The notes beneath the pieces are model-generated. The model saw nothing but the letters and a program-made list of their open reading frames with translations. It had not been told where the DNA came from and searched no databases. A program made the translations under genes and the position numbers. Shown piece by piece: positions 1 to 8,562 of a stretch of DNA of 64,000 bases. Source of the stretch: Streptomyces sp. R41 (lineage in GTDB: Bacteria > Actinomycetota > Actinomycetes > Streptomycetales > Streptomycetaceae); assembly GCF_041053055.1 (NCBI RefSeq), contig NZ_CP163443.1:9841001-9905000 (forward strand), given 5' to 3'. Each line of letters starts with the position of its first letter. Positions within the stretch are counted from its first letter, which is position 1.

Positions 1-841
1 ACCGTGCGACGTCGGCGGGGTAGGGCGCCGGCAGTCCGAGGACGATGTGCCGGAAGCCGGCGTCGATCGCGTCGCCGATCGCGTCCCGCGTGACGCCGGG
101 CTGGTCGTAGGAGACGGGCAGGTGGATCGAGCGGGTGACCGAGGCGGGGTCGCGGCCGATCTCGGCGCAGTAGCGGTCAAGGAGTGCGCTGCGGTTGATG
201 ACGTCCTCGATGTCGCCGCCCGGGATGTTCCACAGGTCGGCGTGCTCGGCGGCCACGCGCAGCGTCGGGGACGAGCGTCCGCCGATGAGGATCGGCGGGT
301 GGGGGCGCTGGACGGGTTTGGGGTTGCCGAACGCTCCGGTGAGGTGGTGGTAGGTGCCGTGGTGGTCGAACGGTTCCTCCTCGGTCCACAACCGCCGGAT
401 CACCGTGCAGGCTTCGGCGAGGCTCCCCACGGCATGCGCGGAGTCGTGAAAGGGCAGGCCGTGTGCTTCGTACTCACGCCGGGCCAGGGGATGTCCGGGT
501 CGTGAGCCGACGCCGATGCCGAAGTCGAGCCGTCCGCCGGAGACGATGTCGACCGTCGTGGCGATCTTGGCCAGCATCGCGGGCGGTCGGAACCGGTTAC
601 TGGTCACCAGCACGCCGAGCCGCAGTCGTCGGGTGTGCGCGGCGAGGGCTGAGAGCAGCGTCCAGCCTTCGTGGGTCGGACCGTCGGGGTCGCCCCCGAT
701 CGGCATGAGGTGATCGAACAGCCACGCGTGCTCGATCTCCGGGATCGTGTCCGCCTCGCGCCAGACCCGCAGGACGTCGTGGTAGTCGACCTGCATGGGG
801 GCGGTCATGATCCCGAAACGGGGCCGGGGCGTGTGTGGCAT
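1..841 (-). CDS. LLM-class flavin-dependent oxidoreductase (partial, C-terminus beyond window edge)
   Basis: About 280 residues are visible, starting at ATG 841; the C-terminus runs off the left edge. The protein opens MPHTPRPRFGIMTAP and carries features of bacterial luciferase-like F420/FMN monooxygenases: LGVLVTSNRFRPPAMLAK, DIVSGGRLDFGIGVG and IGGRSSPTLRVAAEHADLWN. Such enzymes are cytoplasmic TIM barrels that use reduced F420 or FMN; the substrate cannot be read from the sequence. It lies on the same strand as the aldo/keto reductase, 271 bp away, so cotranscription is possible but not shown. The family assignment is firm, the specific function is open. Confidence 0.85.
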   Translation of the reverse strand, partial: MPHTPRPRFGIMTAPMQVDYHDVLRVWREADTIPEIEHAWLFDHLMPIGGDPDGPTHEGWTLLSALAAHTRRLRLGVLVTSNRFRPPAMLAKIATTVDIVSGGRLDFGIGVGSRPGHPLARREYEAHGLPFHDSAHAVGSLAEACTVIRRLWTEEEPFDHHGTYHHLTGAFGNPKPVQRPHPPILIGGRSSPTLRVAAEHADLWNIPGGDIEDVINRSALLDRYCAEIGRDPASVTRSIHLPVSYDQPGVTRDAIGDAIDAGFRHIVLGLPAPYPADVAR

Positions 842-1112
842 GGAGCCGTTGGTCCTTTCGACGCCGTCGGTGCGCCGGCTGGGGCGTGTTACCGAGGTTC
901 AGGCGGAACGTGCTTCCGGAAGGTGCGGGACTTGATTCGCTTGGGCGGTTGCGGCGAGGACGTGGCCTTCACCCGCTGCGATGAGCTGCGGCACCTCCCA
1001 TCTCGGCGGGTGCCGGCGAGCTGGAGGAAGAACACCTTCTCGCCGGGCGCCTGCGCGATTCCCGCGGGCGCGGGAGCTGCGGGGGAGGATGTGGAGGCTG
1101 TACCTCGGACGA

Positions 1113-2132
1113 TCAGCGGCGCCGCAGTGACGGGTCGAGCAGCGCGGGCGGGGTGTCGTACTTCTCGTCCGCGGCGAGGTCGGTGCCGGGTGCGACGATG
1201 GCGTCGATCGCGTCCAGTACGTCGGCGGAGAGCACGGTGTCTGCGGCGGCGAGTTGCGAGTGCAGGTGGTCCAGTGTGCGGGGGCCGATGAGCGCGCTGG
1301 TCACGGCGGGGTGCGCGGTCACGAATCCGAGCGCGAGCTGGATCATGGTCAGACCGGCTTCGTCGGCGACCTTGGCCAGCTGCTCGACGGCATCGAGCTT
1401 GGCCCGGTTGGAGGGGATCGTGGTGTCGAAGCGTTGCGGCATGAACGTTGAGCGGCTGGTGACGATTTCCTGGCCCTCGCGGATCGTGCCCGACAGCCAG
1501 CCCGAAGCCAGCGGGCTCCATACCAGCACACCGAGCCCGTACTGCTCGGTCACGGGCAGCACGTGGGTCTCGATCCCGCGCTGCAGGATCGAGTAGCTGG
1601 GCTGTTCGGTGACGTAACGGCTCAGGTGGTACTCGCGGGCGGCCCACTGGGCTTGCACGAGGCGGTAGGCCGGGAAGGTCGAGGAGCCGAAGTAGCGAAT
1701 CTTTCCCGCGCGCTGCAGATCGGTCAGGGCCGACAGGGTCTCCTCGTCGCTGGTGCGCGGGTCCCACCGGTGGATCTGGTAGAGATCGACGTGGTCGACG
1801 CCGAGCCGGCGCAGGCTGTTGTCCAGCTCGGTGACCAACCAGCGGCGCGAACTGCCCTGGTGGTTGCGCTCGTCGCCCATGGGCATGCTCGCCTTGGTGG
1901 CCAGCACGATGTCGTCGCGTCGGCCGGCGATGGCTTTGCCGACCATCTCTTCCGACTCGCCGTCGCTGTACATGTCGGCGGTGTCGATGAGGTTGATCCC
2001 GCCCTCGAGAGCGGCGTCGACGATGGCGGTGGCCTCGTCCTGGGTGGTGCGCCCGATCTTGCCGAAGTTCATCGCGCCGAGCGCGAGGGAGCTGACCTGC
2101 ACACCGGTGCGGCCCAAGGTGCGGTACTGCAT
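1113..2132 (-). CDS. Aldo/keto reductase
   Basis: This 339-residue protein has the AKR tetrad in order: Asp50 and Tyr55 (DTADMYS), Lys80 (LATKAS) and His121 (YQIHRWD), on a TIM-barrel frame opening MQYRTLGRTGVQVSSLALG. The length is normal for the family. It would reduce aldehydes or ketones with NADPH in the cytoplasm; the substrate is unknown. It is transcribed away from a TetR gene, with a perfect 17-bp palindrome in the shared intergenic region, so it is probably the TetR protein's target. Confidence 0.92.
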   Translation of the reverse strand: MQYRTLGRTGVQVSSLALGAMNFGKIGRTTQDEATAIVDAALEGGINLIDTADMYSDGESEEMVGKAIAGRRDDIVLATKASMPMGDERNHQGSSRRWLVTELDNSLRRLGVDHVDLYQIHRWDPRTSDEETLSALTDLQRAGKIRYFGSSTFPAYRLVQAQWAAREYHLSRYVTEQPSYSILQRGIETHVLPVTEQYGLGVLVWSPLASGWLSGTIREGQEIVTSRSTFMPQRFDTTIPSNRAKLDAVEQLAKVADEAGLTMIQLALGFVTAHPAVTSALIGPRTLDHLHSQLAAADTVLSADVLDAIDAIVAPGTDLAADEKYDTPPALLDPSLRRR

Positions 2133-2209
2133 GACCGTGTTCCTCCATTGCGGATGAAGCGTGGTGAATGCATGGCTTGGTTGTCGGCCCTTGCTCTGAC
2201 ATCATGAGC

Positions 2210-2255
2210 AAACGGAACCTTGTCCCGTTTGACGATACGGGACGCTGTCCCGTTT
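2210..2255. promoter_or_regulatory. Operator cluster between AKR and TetR genes
   Basis: A perfect 17-bp palindrome, ACGGGAC-gct-GTCCCGT, spans 2237-2253. The word TGTCCCGTTT occurs at 2221-2230 and again at 2246-2255, and AAACGG at 2210-2215 forms another inverted half-site. The cluster sits between the divergent starts at 2132 and 2286, the usual layout for a TetR-type repressor controlling itself and its neighbour. The palindrome is seen; the binding protein is inferred. Confidence 0.75.
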
Positions 2256-2285
2256 AGCAATCGCGGTAGCGGAGAGGACGGCGCG

Positions 2286-2876
2286 GTGAACGACAGCGAC
2301 CAGGGCGCAGGGCACACGGCCCGGCCCAAACGGGCGGACGCCCGGCGCAACAAGGAGACCCTGCTCGACGCGGCCGCCGCGATCTTCGTCACGTCAGGCG
2401 TGGAAGCGCCGATCCGTGACATCGCGGCCAAGGCCGGCGTCGGGACGGCCACGATCTACCGCCACTTCCCGACGCGAGCGGACCTCATCATCGCCGTCTA
2501 CCGCCACCAGGTCGAAGCCTGCGCCGAGTCCGGTCCAGCCCTCCTGGCGACCAGCCCAACTCCGCACGCCGCACTAGGGCGATGGATCAACCTCTTCGTC
2601 GATTTCCTCGTCACCAAGCACGGACTCGCCGCCGTGCTGCAGTCCGACAACGCCGGCTTCGACACCCTGCACGCCTACTTCCTCGACCGCCTCCTGCCCG
2701 TGTGCACCCAACTGCTCGACGCCGCAGCCGCCTCCGGCGAGATCCGATCCGACCTGCAGGCCTACGAACTCATGCGCGGCGTCGGGAACCTCTGCATCGG
2801 CGCGGACGGCGATCCCCGCTACGACCCACGCCGACTGGTCGAACTCCTCATCGCAGGACTGCGCCGACCGCACTGA
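2286..2876 (+). CDS. TetR-family transcriptional regulator
   Basis: The protein has 196 residues from GTG 2286, preceded by GGAGAGG. A longer TTG frame from 2220 would run through the operator palindrome and is less likely. The N-terminal helix-turn-helix reads ETLLDAAAAIFVTSG...IRDIAAKAGVGTATIYRHF, followed by a variable ligand domain. It is divergent from the aldo/keto reductase and is expected to bind the palindrome at 2237-2253, with an unknown small-molecule inducer. Confidence 0.9.
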   Translation: MNDSDQGAGHTARPKRADARRNKETLLDAAAAIFVTSGVEAPIRDIAAKAGVGTATIYRHFPTRADLIIAVYRHQVEACAESGPALLATSPTPHAALGRWINLFVDFLVTKHGLAAVLQSDNAGFDTLHAYFLDRLLPVCTQLLDAAAASGEIRSDLQAYELMRGVGNLCIGADGDPRYDPRRLVELLIAGLRRPH

Positions 2877-3386
2877 CTACCGGACAGGCAACTATCGATT
2901 CGAAGAACTGGGCGCTGAAGATCCGGAAGGCTGGACGCGCTCGGAGATCAGCTCGGTCACGATATGGCCTTGCCGTACTCGAATGCCTCGACGAGGGCGG
3001 GGATGCCGAAGCCTCAGGAGAACACCCGGGCTGGAGCCTGGTGGAGGTAGGCGGAGCCAGCGGATGGTGGCGACCCCGGGCGGGGCGGCAGTGGGCTGGG
3101 CAGGGCGGCGGACCGGCTCGGGCCAGGCGGCCGCACGCTTGCTGTCCCGCTGCATGGCAAGGCGCGGGTCCTCGCTGGCCAGTTCGGCGTGCACAAGCCG
3201 GTCGGTGCGGGCCGGCTCGCGGCGGAAGGATGCGGTCTCGGGCCCGGTCCACGGCCGCGTGCGCTCCACGCGCACCGCCCGCTCTGCCGCGGGACGGCAC
3301 CACCAACAGCCATCGGGTGTCAGCTCGTTGGCGTACAGCCCGGGGATCCCCGGGCCTGCCCCGATCGAAACAGCCTGACGACCCCC
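2877..3386. other. Intergenic stretch without a convincing gene
   Basis: No reading frame here has a plausible start, RBS and family signature. One short minus-strand run ending at the stop 2957-2959 (GFGIPALVEAFEYGKAIS) looks protein-like but has no intact upstream frame, so it may be a remnant. The stretch also holds the 18-bp palindrome at 3338-3355. Confidence 0.4.
3338..3355. repeat. 18-bp perfect palindrome, copy 1 (chitinase 3' side)
   Basis: GCCCGGGGATCCCCGGGC reads the same on both strands. An identical core recurs at 4639-4656, upstream of the chitinase gene, so the pair brackets the gene. It could act as a terminator-like hairpin 32 bp past the chitinase stop. Bracketing by the same palindrome also fits a cassette boundary. 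Confidence 0.6.
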
Positions 3387-4463
3387 CTAGTTGACGCCGA
3401 CGCCGCGTGTGAACGGCTCGAAGGTGTGGCTGAAATGCCAGGGGTCCTGGGCGATCCCGGAGCAGGAGTTGGCGCCGGCGGTGCCTACGCAGCCGCCGTT
3501 GTCGCGCTGGAGTGCCCAGAAGGAGAGCGTGTTGATGCCCTTGGCGACGGCCCACTTCTCGACCGTGACGGCGTCCTGCGTGGTGAACGTCTCCTCGGGT
3601 CCGTAGTCGTCGATGCCGGGCATCTCGGTGACGCCGATCATGTGCCAAAGCTTCGTCGGGTTCTTCTTCGGGTAGAGGGCCGCCAGTTGGTCGTGCAGAC
3701 CGGAGGCGGCCGTCTCGGTGTCGGCCGCCATGTCGTGGGTGGCGCCGTCCCAGTAGTCGAACGTCATGATGTTGACGACGTCTACGCGCGCGCCGTTGTC
3801 GACGGCGTTCTGCAGCAGGGCCACGCCGCTGGGCGCGAGGCCGGTGGTGGTCGTGGGGAGGGTGTAGGAGAACTGCACGTGGTGGCCGGTGCGTTCGGCC
3901 CAGTGCTGGACCTTGGCGATGGCCTTGTTGCGGCGGGCGATCCCGGCGGTGTTGTTGATGGAGTCGGCCTCGATGTCGAGGTCGATCCGGGTGACGCCGT
4001 AGGTCGTGACGAGGCTTTCGTACACCTTGGCGATGGAGTCGACGCTGGTGCAGCTGTCGGCCAGTTCGGTGCCGGTGGTGTCGGCGCTGTAGCCGCCGAA
4101 GGACGGGATGACGTTGCCTCCGCGGGCCTGGATCTCGGCGATGTCACTGCCGAAGGTCGCCTTGCCGATCGGCTGGGAGGACTCACCGTTCCAGTAGGCG
4201 GTGCATGATCCCGCCCCGGCTGTCTGGAGGAAGGCCATCGTGAGGTACTTGTTGCCCGACTCGATGGCGAGCGTGGCCGGGCTTTCGCCGGTCCATGCCT
4301 CGAAGTACGGCGCCGCAACGTGTGCGGGCATGGGCTTCGCGGCGTACGGGGGTGTCGATTGCGCGGCGAGCGCGCCACCTCCTCCGACGGCAACCAGCCC
4401 GGCCGACAGGGCGGTGACGGTCATGCAGGACAGCAACACGCGAAGAGGACCAGGTCGTCTCAT
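3387..4463 (-). CDS. Secreted GH18 chitinase
   Basis: The protein has 358 residues from ATG 4463, chosen because GGGAG lies 6 nt upstream and a signal peptide follows directly (MRRPGPLRVLLSC...ALAAQS); in-frame ATGs upstream lack this fit. The GH18 barrel shows the SxGG strand (PSFGGY, about 120-125) and the catalytic DxDxE as DLDIE, with Glu165 as acid. It carries no separate chitin-binding or fibronectin domain, so it is a catalytic-only exochitinase or endochitinase. Late Trp and Tyr residues (MTFDYWDG, SFWALQRD) fit the substrate groove. The promoter has a dre-like box, implying control by DasR and N-acetylglucosamine status. Confidence 0.93.
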   Translation of the reverse strand: MRRPGPLRVLLSCMTVTALSAGLVAVGGGGALAAQSTPPYAAKPMPAHVAAPYFEAWTGESPATLAIESGNKYLTMAFLQTAGAGSCTAYWNGESSQPIGKATFGSDIAEIQARGGNVIPSFGGYSADTTGTELADSCTSVDSIAKVYESLVTTYGVTRIDLDIEADSINNTAGIARRNKAIAKVQHWAERTGHHVQFSYTLPTTTTGLAPSGVALLQNAVDNGARVDVVNIMTFDYWDGATHDMAADTETAASGLHDQLAALYPKKNPTKLWHMIGVTEMPGIDDYGPEETFTTQDAVTVEKWAVAKGINTLSFWALQRDNGGCVGTAGANSCSGIAQDPWHFSHTFEPFTRGVGVN

Positions 4464-4580
4464 TGACGCTCCCATAGTGAAAAAGAGCAGGCGGGGACAG
4501 CGGAAAGACAGAACCGAGAGACGCACGCCGGATCGGTGAGCGCCGGCGAACTCCCCCCTTAACGGGGGCGAACGACGACC

Positions 4581-4609
4581 ATCGTTGGACTAGACCAATC
4601 ATCTGTCAA
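4581..4609 (-). promoter_or_regulatory. Chitinase promoter with DasR-type (dre) box
   Basis: On the minus strand a TTGACA -35 box (4609-4604) is followed after 17 nt by AACGAT (4586-4581). The spacer holds ATTGGTCTAGTCCAAC (4599-4584), close to the Streptomyces dre consensus ACTGGTCTAGACCAGT and to the direct-repeat element known from chitinase promoters. An operator inside the spacer suits repression. The site lies about 120 nt upstream of the chitinase ATG. Confidence 0.75.
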
Positions 4610-4637
4610 GGTTCTTTACAGTTAACTGACCCGAGTT

Positions 4638-4657
4638 GGCCCGGGGATCCCCGGGCC
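4638..4657. repeat. Perfect palindrome, copy 2 (chitinase 5' side)
   Basis: GGCCCGGGGATCCCCGGGCC contains the same 18-bp core as the palindrome at 3338-3355, 1301 bp away. Both copies are followed by CT. Together they frame the chitinase gene and its promoter. Confidence 0.6.
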
Positions 4658-4960
4658 TCTGGGGTCGATTCCGCAGGTCGATGCACACTCGTTGCGGCGG
4701 CACGTCCGATTCGCCCAAGCCGCCGTGAGTCTGGACCTGAGCAACGACGAACTCCTCTGGCCCACATCGCTGTTCGTGTCCGAGGTGGAGTGCGTCCTCC
4801 GATCCACGGGCTCTTGGCGGGGCCGGGCGATATGGCTCATGCCTGAGGCCTGGCTGGCGGAACCGCAGTCGCCGGCTTCGAGGACCTGCCCAACCACACC
4901 GTGCCGACAGCCGATCCCTGGGCGACCACCGCCACCGGCTGGGGCACCAAACGGGCCGTA
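4658..4960. other. Intergenic stretch before the 4961 pseudogene
   Basis: No convincing gene is visible. A 217-residue minus-strand frame spans this area and the pseudogene beyond it but shows no family signature and is read as a shadow. The stretch probably contains the former promoter of the pseudogene at 4961. Confidence 0.35.
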
Positions 4961-5855
4961 ATGGACCCGCACGACTGGTTCACGGAGCTCATCAACCGGG
5001 CGCCCGAGCTCAGGCACGCGGCCACGCCACGACCGTACTGGCCGCAGCGCCGTGGCAACGGACTCGCCCACGACGGCAGTACCGCGCGGGACACCCGACG
5101 TCACTTCGCGCGGCTCGTCGGCGAGTTCGCCGACAACGGCTACCTGGCTGAGGTGTTCGGCGAGGAACGCGTCGACGATCACAGCGAGCTGTTCGACGCT
5201 TCCGAGGTGATCGACAGGGCGCCTGGGCATCCCTGATCTGTGACCTCTGGCGCCGTAGGTGTGGGACGAGGACACCTTCTACGGGCTGATCGAAGTGTTC
5301 CATGACCTGGTGAGCCGCCCCCGCGTGCGGCACTTCCACTCCTACAGCGGCTGCGGATGGCGCCACTCGGAGTTCCGTAACGGCCCGGCACGCGTCCTGT
5401 ACCGGTGGAAGGCCAACCAGCTGGTGCGCTCGGCCGGCATCGAGTACGAACTGGCCGCGGAAGGCGAGGACCTGGGGCGCATGACCGCCGTCACCGACGA
5501 CGCCCGAAGCCGGCTGGTTCACCGAGCGCTCAACGACAGCGCACCCGACATCACCACTCGCATCCGCCACGCCATCGCGCTCTTCCGAGGACACGACACG
5601 TCAACCGAGGGCAGGCGGTTGGCGATCGTCACCCTCGCGGGCATCCTCGAAGAACGCCGCTCACTGATCAAGGAGCAGGTCGGGAAACCCGATGAAGGAG
5701 CGCTGTTCGAGATCGCCAACCGCTAGGATCTGCGCCATCGCAGGGCTGACCAGCGCGGTGAATACGACGAAGCGTTCCTCGACTGGATCTTCTGGTGATA
5801 CCTGGTCACGGTAGAAGTCACCAACCGGCTGATCGCCTCGCGGAACCTCGCCTGA
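4961..5855 (+). pseudogene. Decayed hypothetical gene (frameshift plus two in-frame stops)
   Basis: A first segment from ATG 4961 (MDPHDWFTELINRAPEL...HARLVGEFADNG region) ends at a TGA at 5234-5236. Coding continues in another frame from about 5259 (VWDEDTFYGLIEVFHDLVSRP...) to a TAG at 5724-5726. The same frame then stays protein-like (YDEAFLDWIFW), meets a TGA at 5796-5798, and continues (YLVTVEVTNRLIA) to a final TGA at 5853-5855. One frameshift and two nonsense codons within about 900 bp show a single gene of roughly 290 residues in decay. Its function is unknown to me. Sequencing error is possible but would need three separate errors. Confidence 0.75.
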
Positions 5856-5920
5856 GACGGCGGATCAGTCGTCGAAGCAGTGGCCCTGGCCCTGCTTCCA
5901 GTCCGGCCTCTGCCGCCCGC

Positions 5921-5938
5921 TGGTAACAGCTGTTACCA
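5921..5938. promoter_or_regulatory. 18-bp palindromic operator before the RHH antitoxin
   Basis: TGGTAACAGCTGTTACCA is a perfect palindrome ending 7 nt before the antitoxin ATG at 5946, so it covers the place of an RBS. Ribbon-helix-helix antitoxins typically repress their own operon by binding such sites. The lack of a Shine-Dalgarno sequence suggests a leaderless or nearly leaderless transcript starting in or just after the operator. Confidence 0.75.
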
Positions 5939-5945
5939 TTCTGCT

Positions 5946-6185
5946 ATGGCGAAAACACAACTCGGTGCCAGGGTCGACGACGAGATCGCCGAACTTGCCA
6001 AAGCGCGGGCCAAGGACCGCGGGTTGAGCATGGGCGACTACATCGCAGAGCTGATCCGGGAAGACGCCGAGGGCCTCCGCGCCCGCGGGCTGGAGGCAGC
6101 CCGCCGGTTCCTCGATGAGCACCAGACCGTCTTCGATGAGGCCGAAGATGCCGGGCAGTCTGCCCCGGGGGCGCGCGCCGCGTAA
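5946..6185 (+). CDS. Ribbon-helix-helix antitoxin / DNA-binding protein
   Basis: This 79-residue protein starts MAKTQLGARVDDEIAELAKA, with a short beta strand followed by two helices (IAELAKARAKDRGLSMGDYIAELIRED), the RHH/MetJ-Arc layout. Its C-terminal acidic tail (EHQTVFDEAEDAG) would be the toxin-binding part. Its TAA stop overlaps the next gene's ATG (TAATG at 6183-6187), giving translational coupling typical of antitoxin-toxin pairs. It is expected to bind the palindrome at 5921-5938. Confidence 0.8.
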   Translation: MAKTQLGARVDDEIAELAKARAKDRGLSMGDYIAELIREDAEGLRARGLEAARRFLDEHQTVFDEAEDAGQSAPGARAA

Positions 6186-6562
6186 TGGATCTGCACATCG
6201 ATGTTCCCTGGATCCTGCAGGTCGCCGAGATCGCCGGGGCAGGTGACCCGGCACCCGACGACTACGGGGTGCCAGTGGCCGCCGTCGCCTGCCACCGGGC
6301 CGAACTGCTCGAGCAGCCGGTCTACGACGGCCCTTACGCCCGGGCTGCGGCCCTGGTGCACATCCTCGGCCGCTGCCGCTGGCTGGAGCGCTCCAACATG
6401 GCGGTTGCCGCTGCGACCGGAGTCATGTACCTCGAAGCCTCCGGCATCCCGGTCAAGCCCACCCGCGAAGACGCTGTCGCCCTGCGTGACCTGCTCCGTG
6501 ACCCGGCCTGCACGGCCATGAAGATCGCTGGTCTGCTGCGGTCCTGGCCCACTGCCACCTGA
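6185..6562 (+). CDS. Putative toxin of a Fic/Doc-like toxin-antitoxin pair
   Basis: A 125-residue protein (MDLHIDVPWILQVAEIAG...) overlaps the RHH gene by one base. Size, order and opening MDLHID resemble actinobacterial proteins annotated as Fic-family toxin components. The Fic active-site motif HxFxxGNGR is absent, so AMP or phosphate transfer of the usual kind cannot be assumed. It may be a degenerate Fic fold or a different toxin. The central stretch GPYARAAALVHILGRCRWLERSN takes the place where Fic proteins have their helical core. Confidence 0.6.
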   Translation: MDLHIDVPWILQVAEIAGAGDPAPDDYGVPVAAVACHRAELLEQPVYDGPYARAAALVHILGRCRWLERSNMAVAAATGVMYLEASGIPVKPTREDAVALRDLLRDPACTAMKIAGLLRSWPTAT

Positions 6563-6975
6563 TTAACTGCCCCTGCCTGCAGCCCGTCTCTTCCCATCCG
6601 CACGGGCCGCCGTGCTCCACGCCGCCAGTACATTCTGGTGCTGATGGGGCATCATGCGCCGTGTGGAGACGCCGTGTTCGCGGTGTGGCCGTCTCGTGAC
6701 CCGTCGAGGTGGTGTCCGCCGCCTGGTCGCTGCGCGCACCGTGACCCGCGTTCATTCCGCGGTGAAGGCTCTCTGGCCCTTCGCCAGGCGGCGCACGTTA
6801 TGCGACCCGCCGTCGGAGCATCGTGACGACAGACTGCGGGCCATGCCTGTTTGGGGTTGAATGGCTCATTCGCCTACATCCGGGGGGACGTATGTGGATG
6901 GCCGCTTCTTTCCCACTTGCACTCTCTGACGACGTTGGGTCGTGGTCAACTGCCCAGTGAGCTTTCGTGATCACC
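6563..6975. other. Intergenic stretch without a convincing gene
   Basis: Only short frames occur. One of 68 codons (6654-6860) has a CxxC near its start (TPCSRCGRLVTR) but no RBS and an arginine-rich, out-of-frame look. I see no clear terminator or promoter. Confidence 0.4.
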
Positions 6976-7137
6976 ATGGGCATCCTCGGGAGGCTGGCGT
7001 TCATGGGGATCCTCTTGGCGGCCCTCTTCGGCGGCCCAGTGGGAGCCTTCTTCGCCCTGCTCGCCGTCATCCTGCTGTGGCTCTTGGGCCACTGGATCTG
7101 GACAGCGTGGCTCGCGCCGCTCCTCGGCGGCTCCTAA
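6976..7137 (+). CDS. Small hydrophobic membrane protein (53 aa)
   Basis: The frame starts ATG 6976 (or GTG 6967) and ends TAA 7135-7137. It encodes MGILGRLAFMGILLAALFGG, then PVGAFFALLAVILLWLLGHW and a short tail, that is two transmembrane segments joined by a Gly-Pro turn. Hydrophobic residues dominate and the frame keeps G/C at third positions. No strong RBS is visible. Function unknown. Confidence 0.4.
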   Translation: MGILGRLAFMGILLAALFGGPVGAFFALLAVILLWLLGHWIWTAWLAPLLGGS

Positions 7138-7143
7138 AGGACA

Positions 7144-7660
7144 CGACGAAGCCCCAGCCGGAGGCGGTGCCGCTGAACCTCGCCTCGGCGAAACCGACCG
7201 TGCCGCCGCTGAACGTCACGCCGACGAAGGAGACCGCTCCTCGAAGGCGGTTGGTTGAGAAGCTACCGCCGTCGAAGACGGCGCCGGTGAAGTTGAAGTC
7301 GTGCTGGCACCAGGCGGCGGGTGCGTCCGGGTGCTGTAGATGGTTGTGGAAGACGCGGATGACGGTCTGCCGGACTTCCCGCTCACCGGCCTTGTGCTCG
7401 GGGGCTGTCGGGTCGGGTTGGTAGGGCATTCGGAGGCAGGCGCACAGGACGTCGACGCGCACCTGGCGTTGTTCTGCCCAGTCACGCCGGTGAGACGGAC
7501 GGCGTCCTGGACGTGGCCGAGCTGTCGGCGGCGGTGGTGTACCGCTCGGCGCGCTGGCTTGCGTCCGCGCGGTGTGCGTCCCCCTCGGCGAGGAGCTGTT
7601 TGCGGTAGGCGTAGAGACCAGCGAGGACGCGGCTCGCTCGGCCGCCCCAAGACCTGCGGG
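7144..7660 (-). pseudogene. Decayed pentapeptide-repeat protein gene
   Basis: Pieces of one protein are spread over three minus-strand frames. In reading order these are LLAEGDAHRADASQRAERYT, QLGHVQDAVRLTGV, and WAEQRQVRVDVLCACLRMPY leading into pentapeptide-like turns (FNFTGAVFDGGSF, VSFVGVTFSGGTVGF). Intact Streptomyces relatives have a membrane-anchored N-terminus, a QLG...VRLGG segment, the VDVLCAYLRMPY segment and then repeats. Two frameshifts and a lost middle piece show decay. The piece order and motifs are seen; the intact family layout is from memory. Confidence 0.65.
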
Positions 7661-7866
7661 GCCGAAGTGAGGGTGGCGATCGTGGCCACAGTGACCAGCG
7701 ACCCTGCGTATCCAGCGGATGTGTCAGCACCGAAGCCAACGAACTCTGCCCATCGGTTGGCCCGAAGACGCCCTGGACCACCCCTGCGGCTGCTACCTCG
7801 GTGACCCGAGCCTCGGAATCAACACCTCTCCACGAGCTTCCGCGGGGCAGCACTAGGATCTTCGGC

Positions 7867-8562
7867 ATGGCGAAGGGCAAGGTGCAGCGGCGGGCGCGGA
7901 AGGTCCTGGGAGAGGAACCCGTGGCCTTGGTCTGGTGTGAAATCCACAAGCCAATCCCCGTGCCGCCCAAGGAAGTTCACCGTGCCGCGGGCAAAGGTCG
8001 CCTGAAATCGCGCCACCACTGGTTGTTGTACGCCGGGGCCGTGGTGTTCTTCTTCGTGGTCGTGCCGATGATCTTGATCGACAAACTCGGCCGCAAACTG
8101 GACCAACTGCTGTGGTCCGGACGGAGCCGTAGCCATAGGACCGGACGGCCACGGACGACTCCACCTGACGCACAGCGCTCCGGCCGAGACCGCTCCCGTG
8201 AGAGCGATCCCGAGCAGGATCCGACCAACGGCGTCTTCGACGGGGACTGGAACCTGACCGCGGGCCAGCTGCTGCTGCGCTGGTACGGCCACTCGCCCAG
8301 CCCCAAGCGCCTGGTCATGCTGGCCCGCGACCGCATCTGCGTGGCCGCGTCCCCTCGCCGCCGGCTGTCGCCGACCAAGGCCGACGACTTCCGGACGGTC
8401 AGGGAGTTCACCCTCGACCAAGCCCGGATCGAGGGCGAAGCGGGCCAGCCGCGCGGGTACGCCACCTTCCGGCTCTGCTTTGCCGACGGTTCCTGGCTGG
8501 AGGTGGGCCGACTCGGCGAGCCGGAAGACGCCGATCACTTTCTGCGCACGGTCAGCGGCTGA
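7867..8562 (+). CDS. Single-pass membrane protein with a PH-like C-terminal domain
   Basis: The protein has 231 residues from ATG 7867 (MAKGKVQRRARKV); 22 upstream in-frame codons are less likely. A basic N-terminus is followed by one transmembrane segment (HWLLYAGAVVFFFVVVPMIL, about 55-75), a charged linker (about 85-120) and a globular C-terminus with alternating strands (LVMLARDRICVAASPRRRLS ... FRLCFADGSWLEVGRLG) resembling bacterial PH/GRAM-like folds. It is probably anchored with the domain in the cytoplasm. No partner is evident. Confidence 0.65.
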   Translation: MAKGKVQRRARKVLGEEPVALVWCEIHKPIPVPPKEVHRAAGKGRLKSRHHWLLYAGAVVFFFVVVPMILIDKLGRKLDQLLWSGRSRSHRTGRPRTTPPDAQRSGRDRSRESDPEQDPTNGVFDGDWNLTAGQLLLRWYGHSPSPKRLVMLARDRICVAASPRRRLSPTKADDFRTVREFTLDQARIEGEAGQPRGYATFRLCFADGSWLEVGRLGEPEDADHFLRTVSG

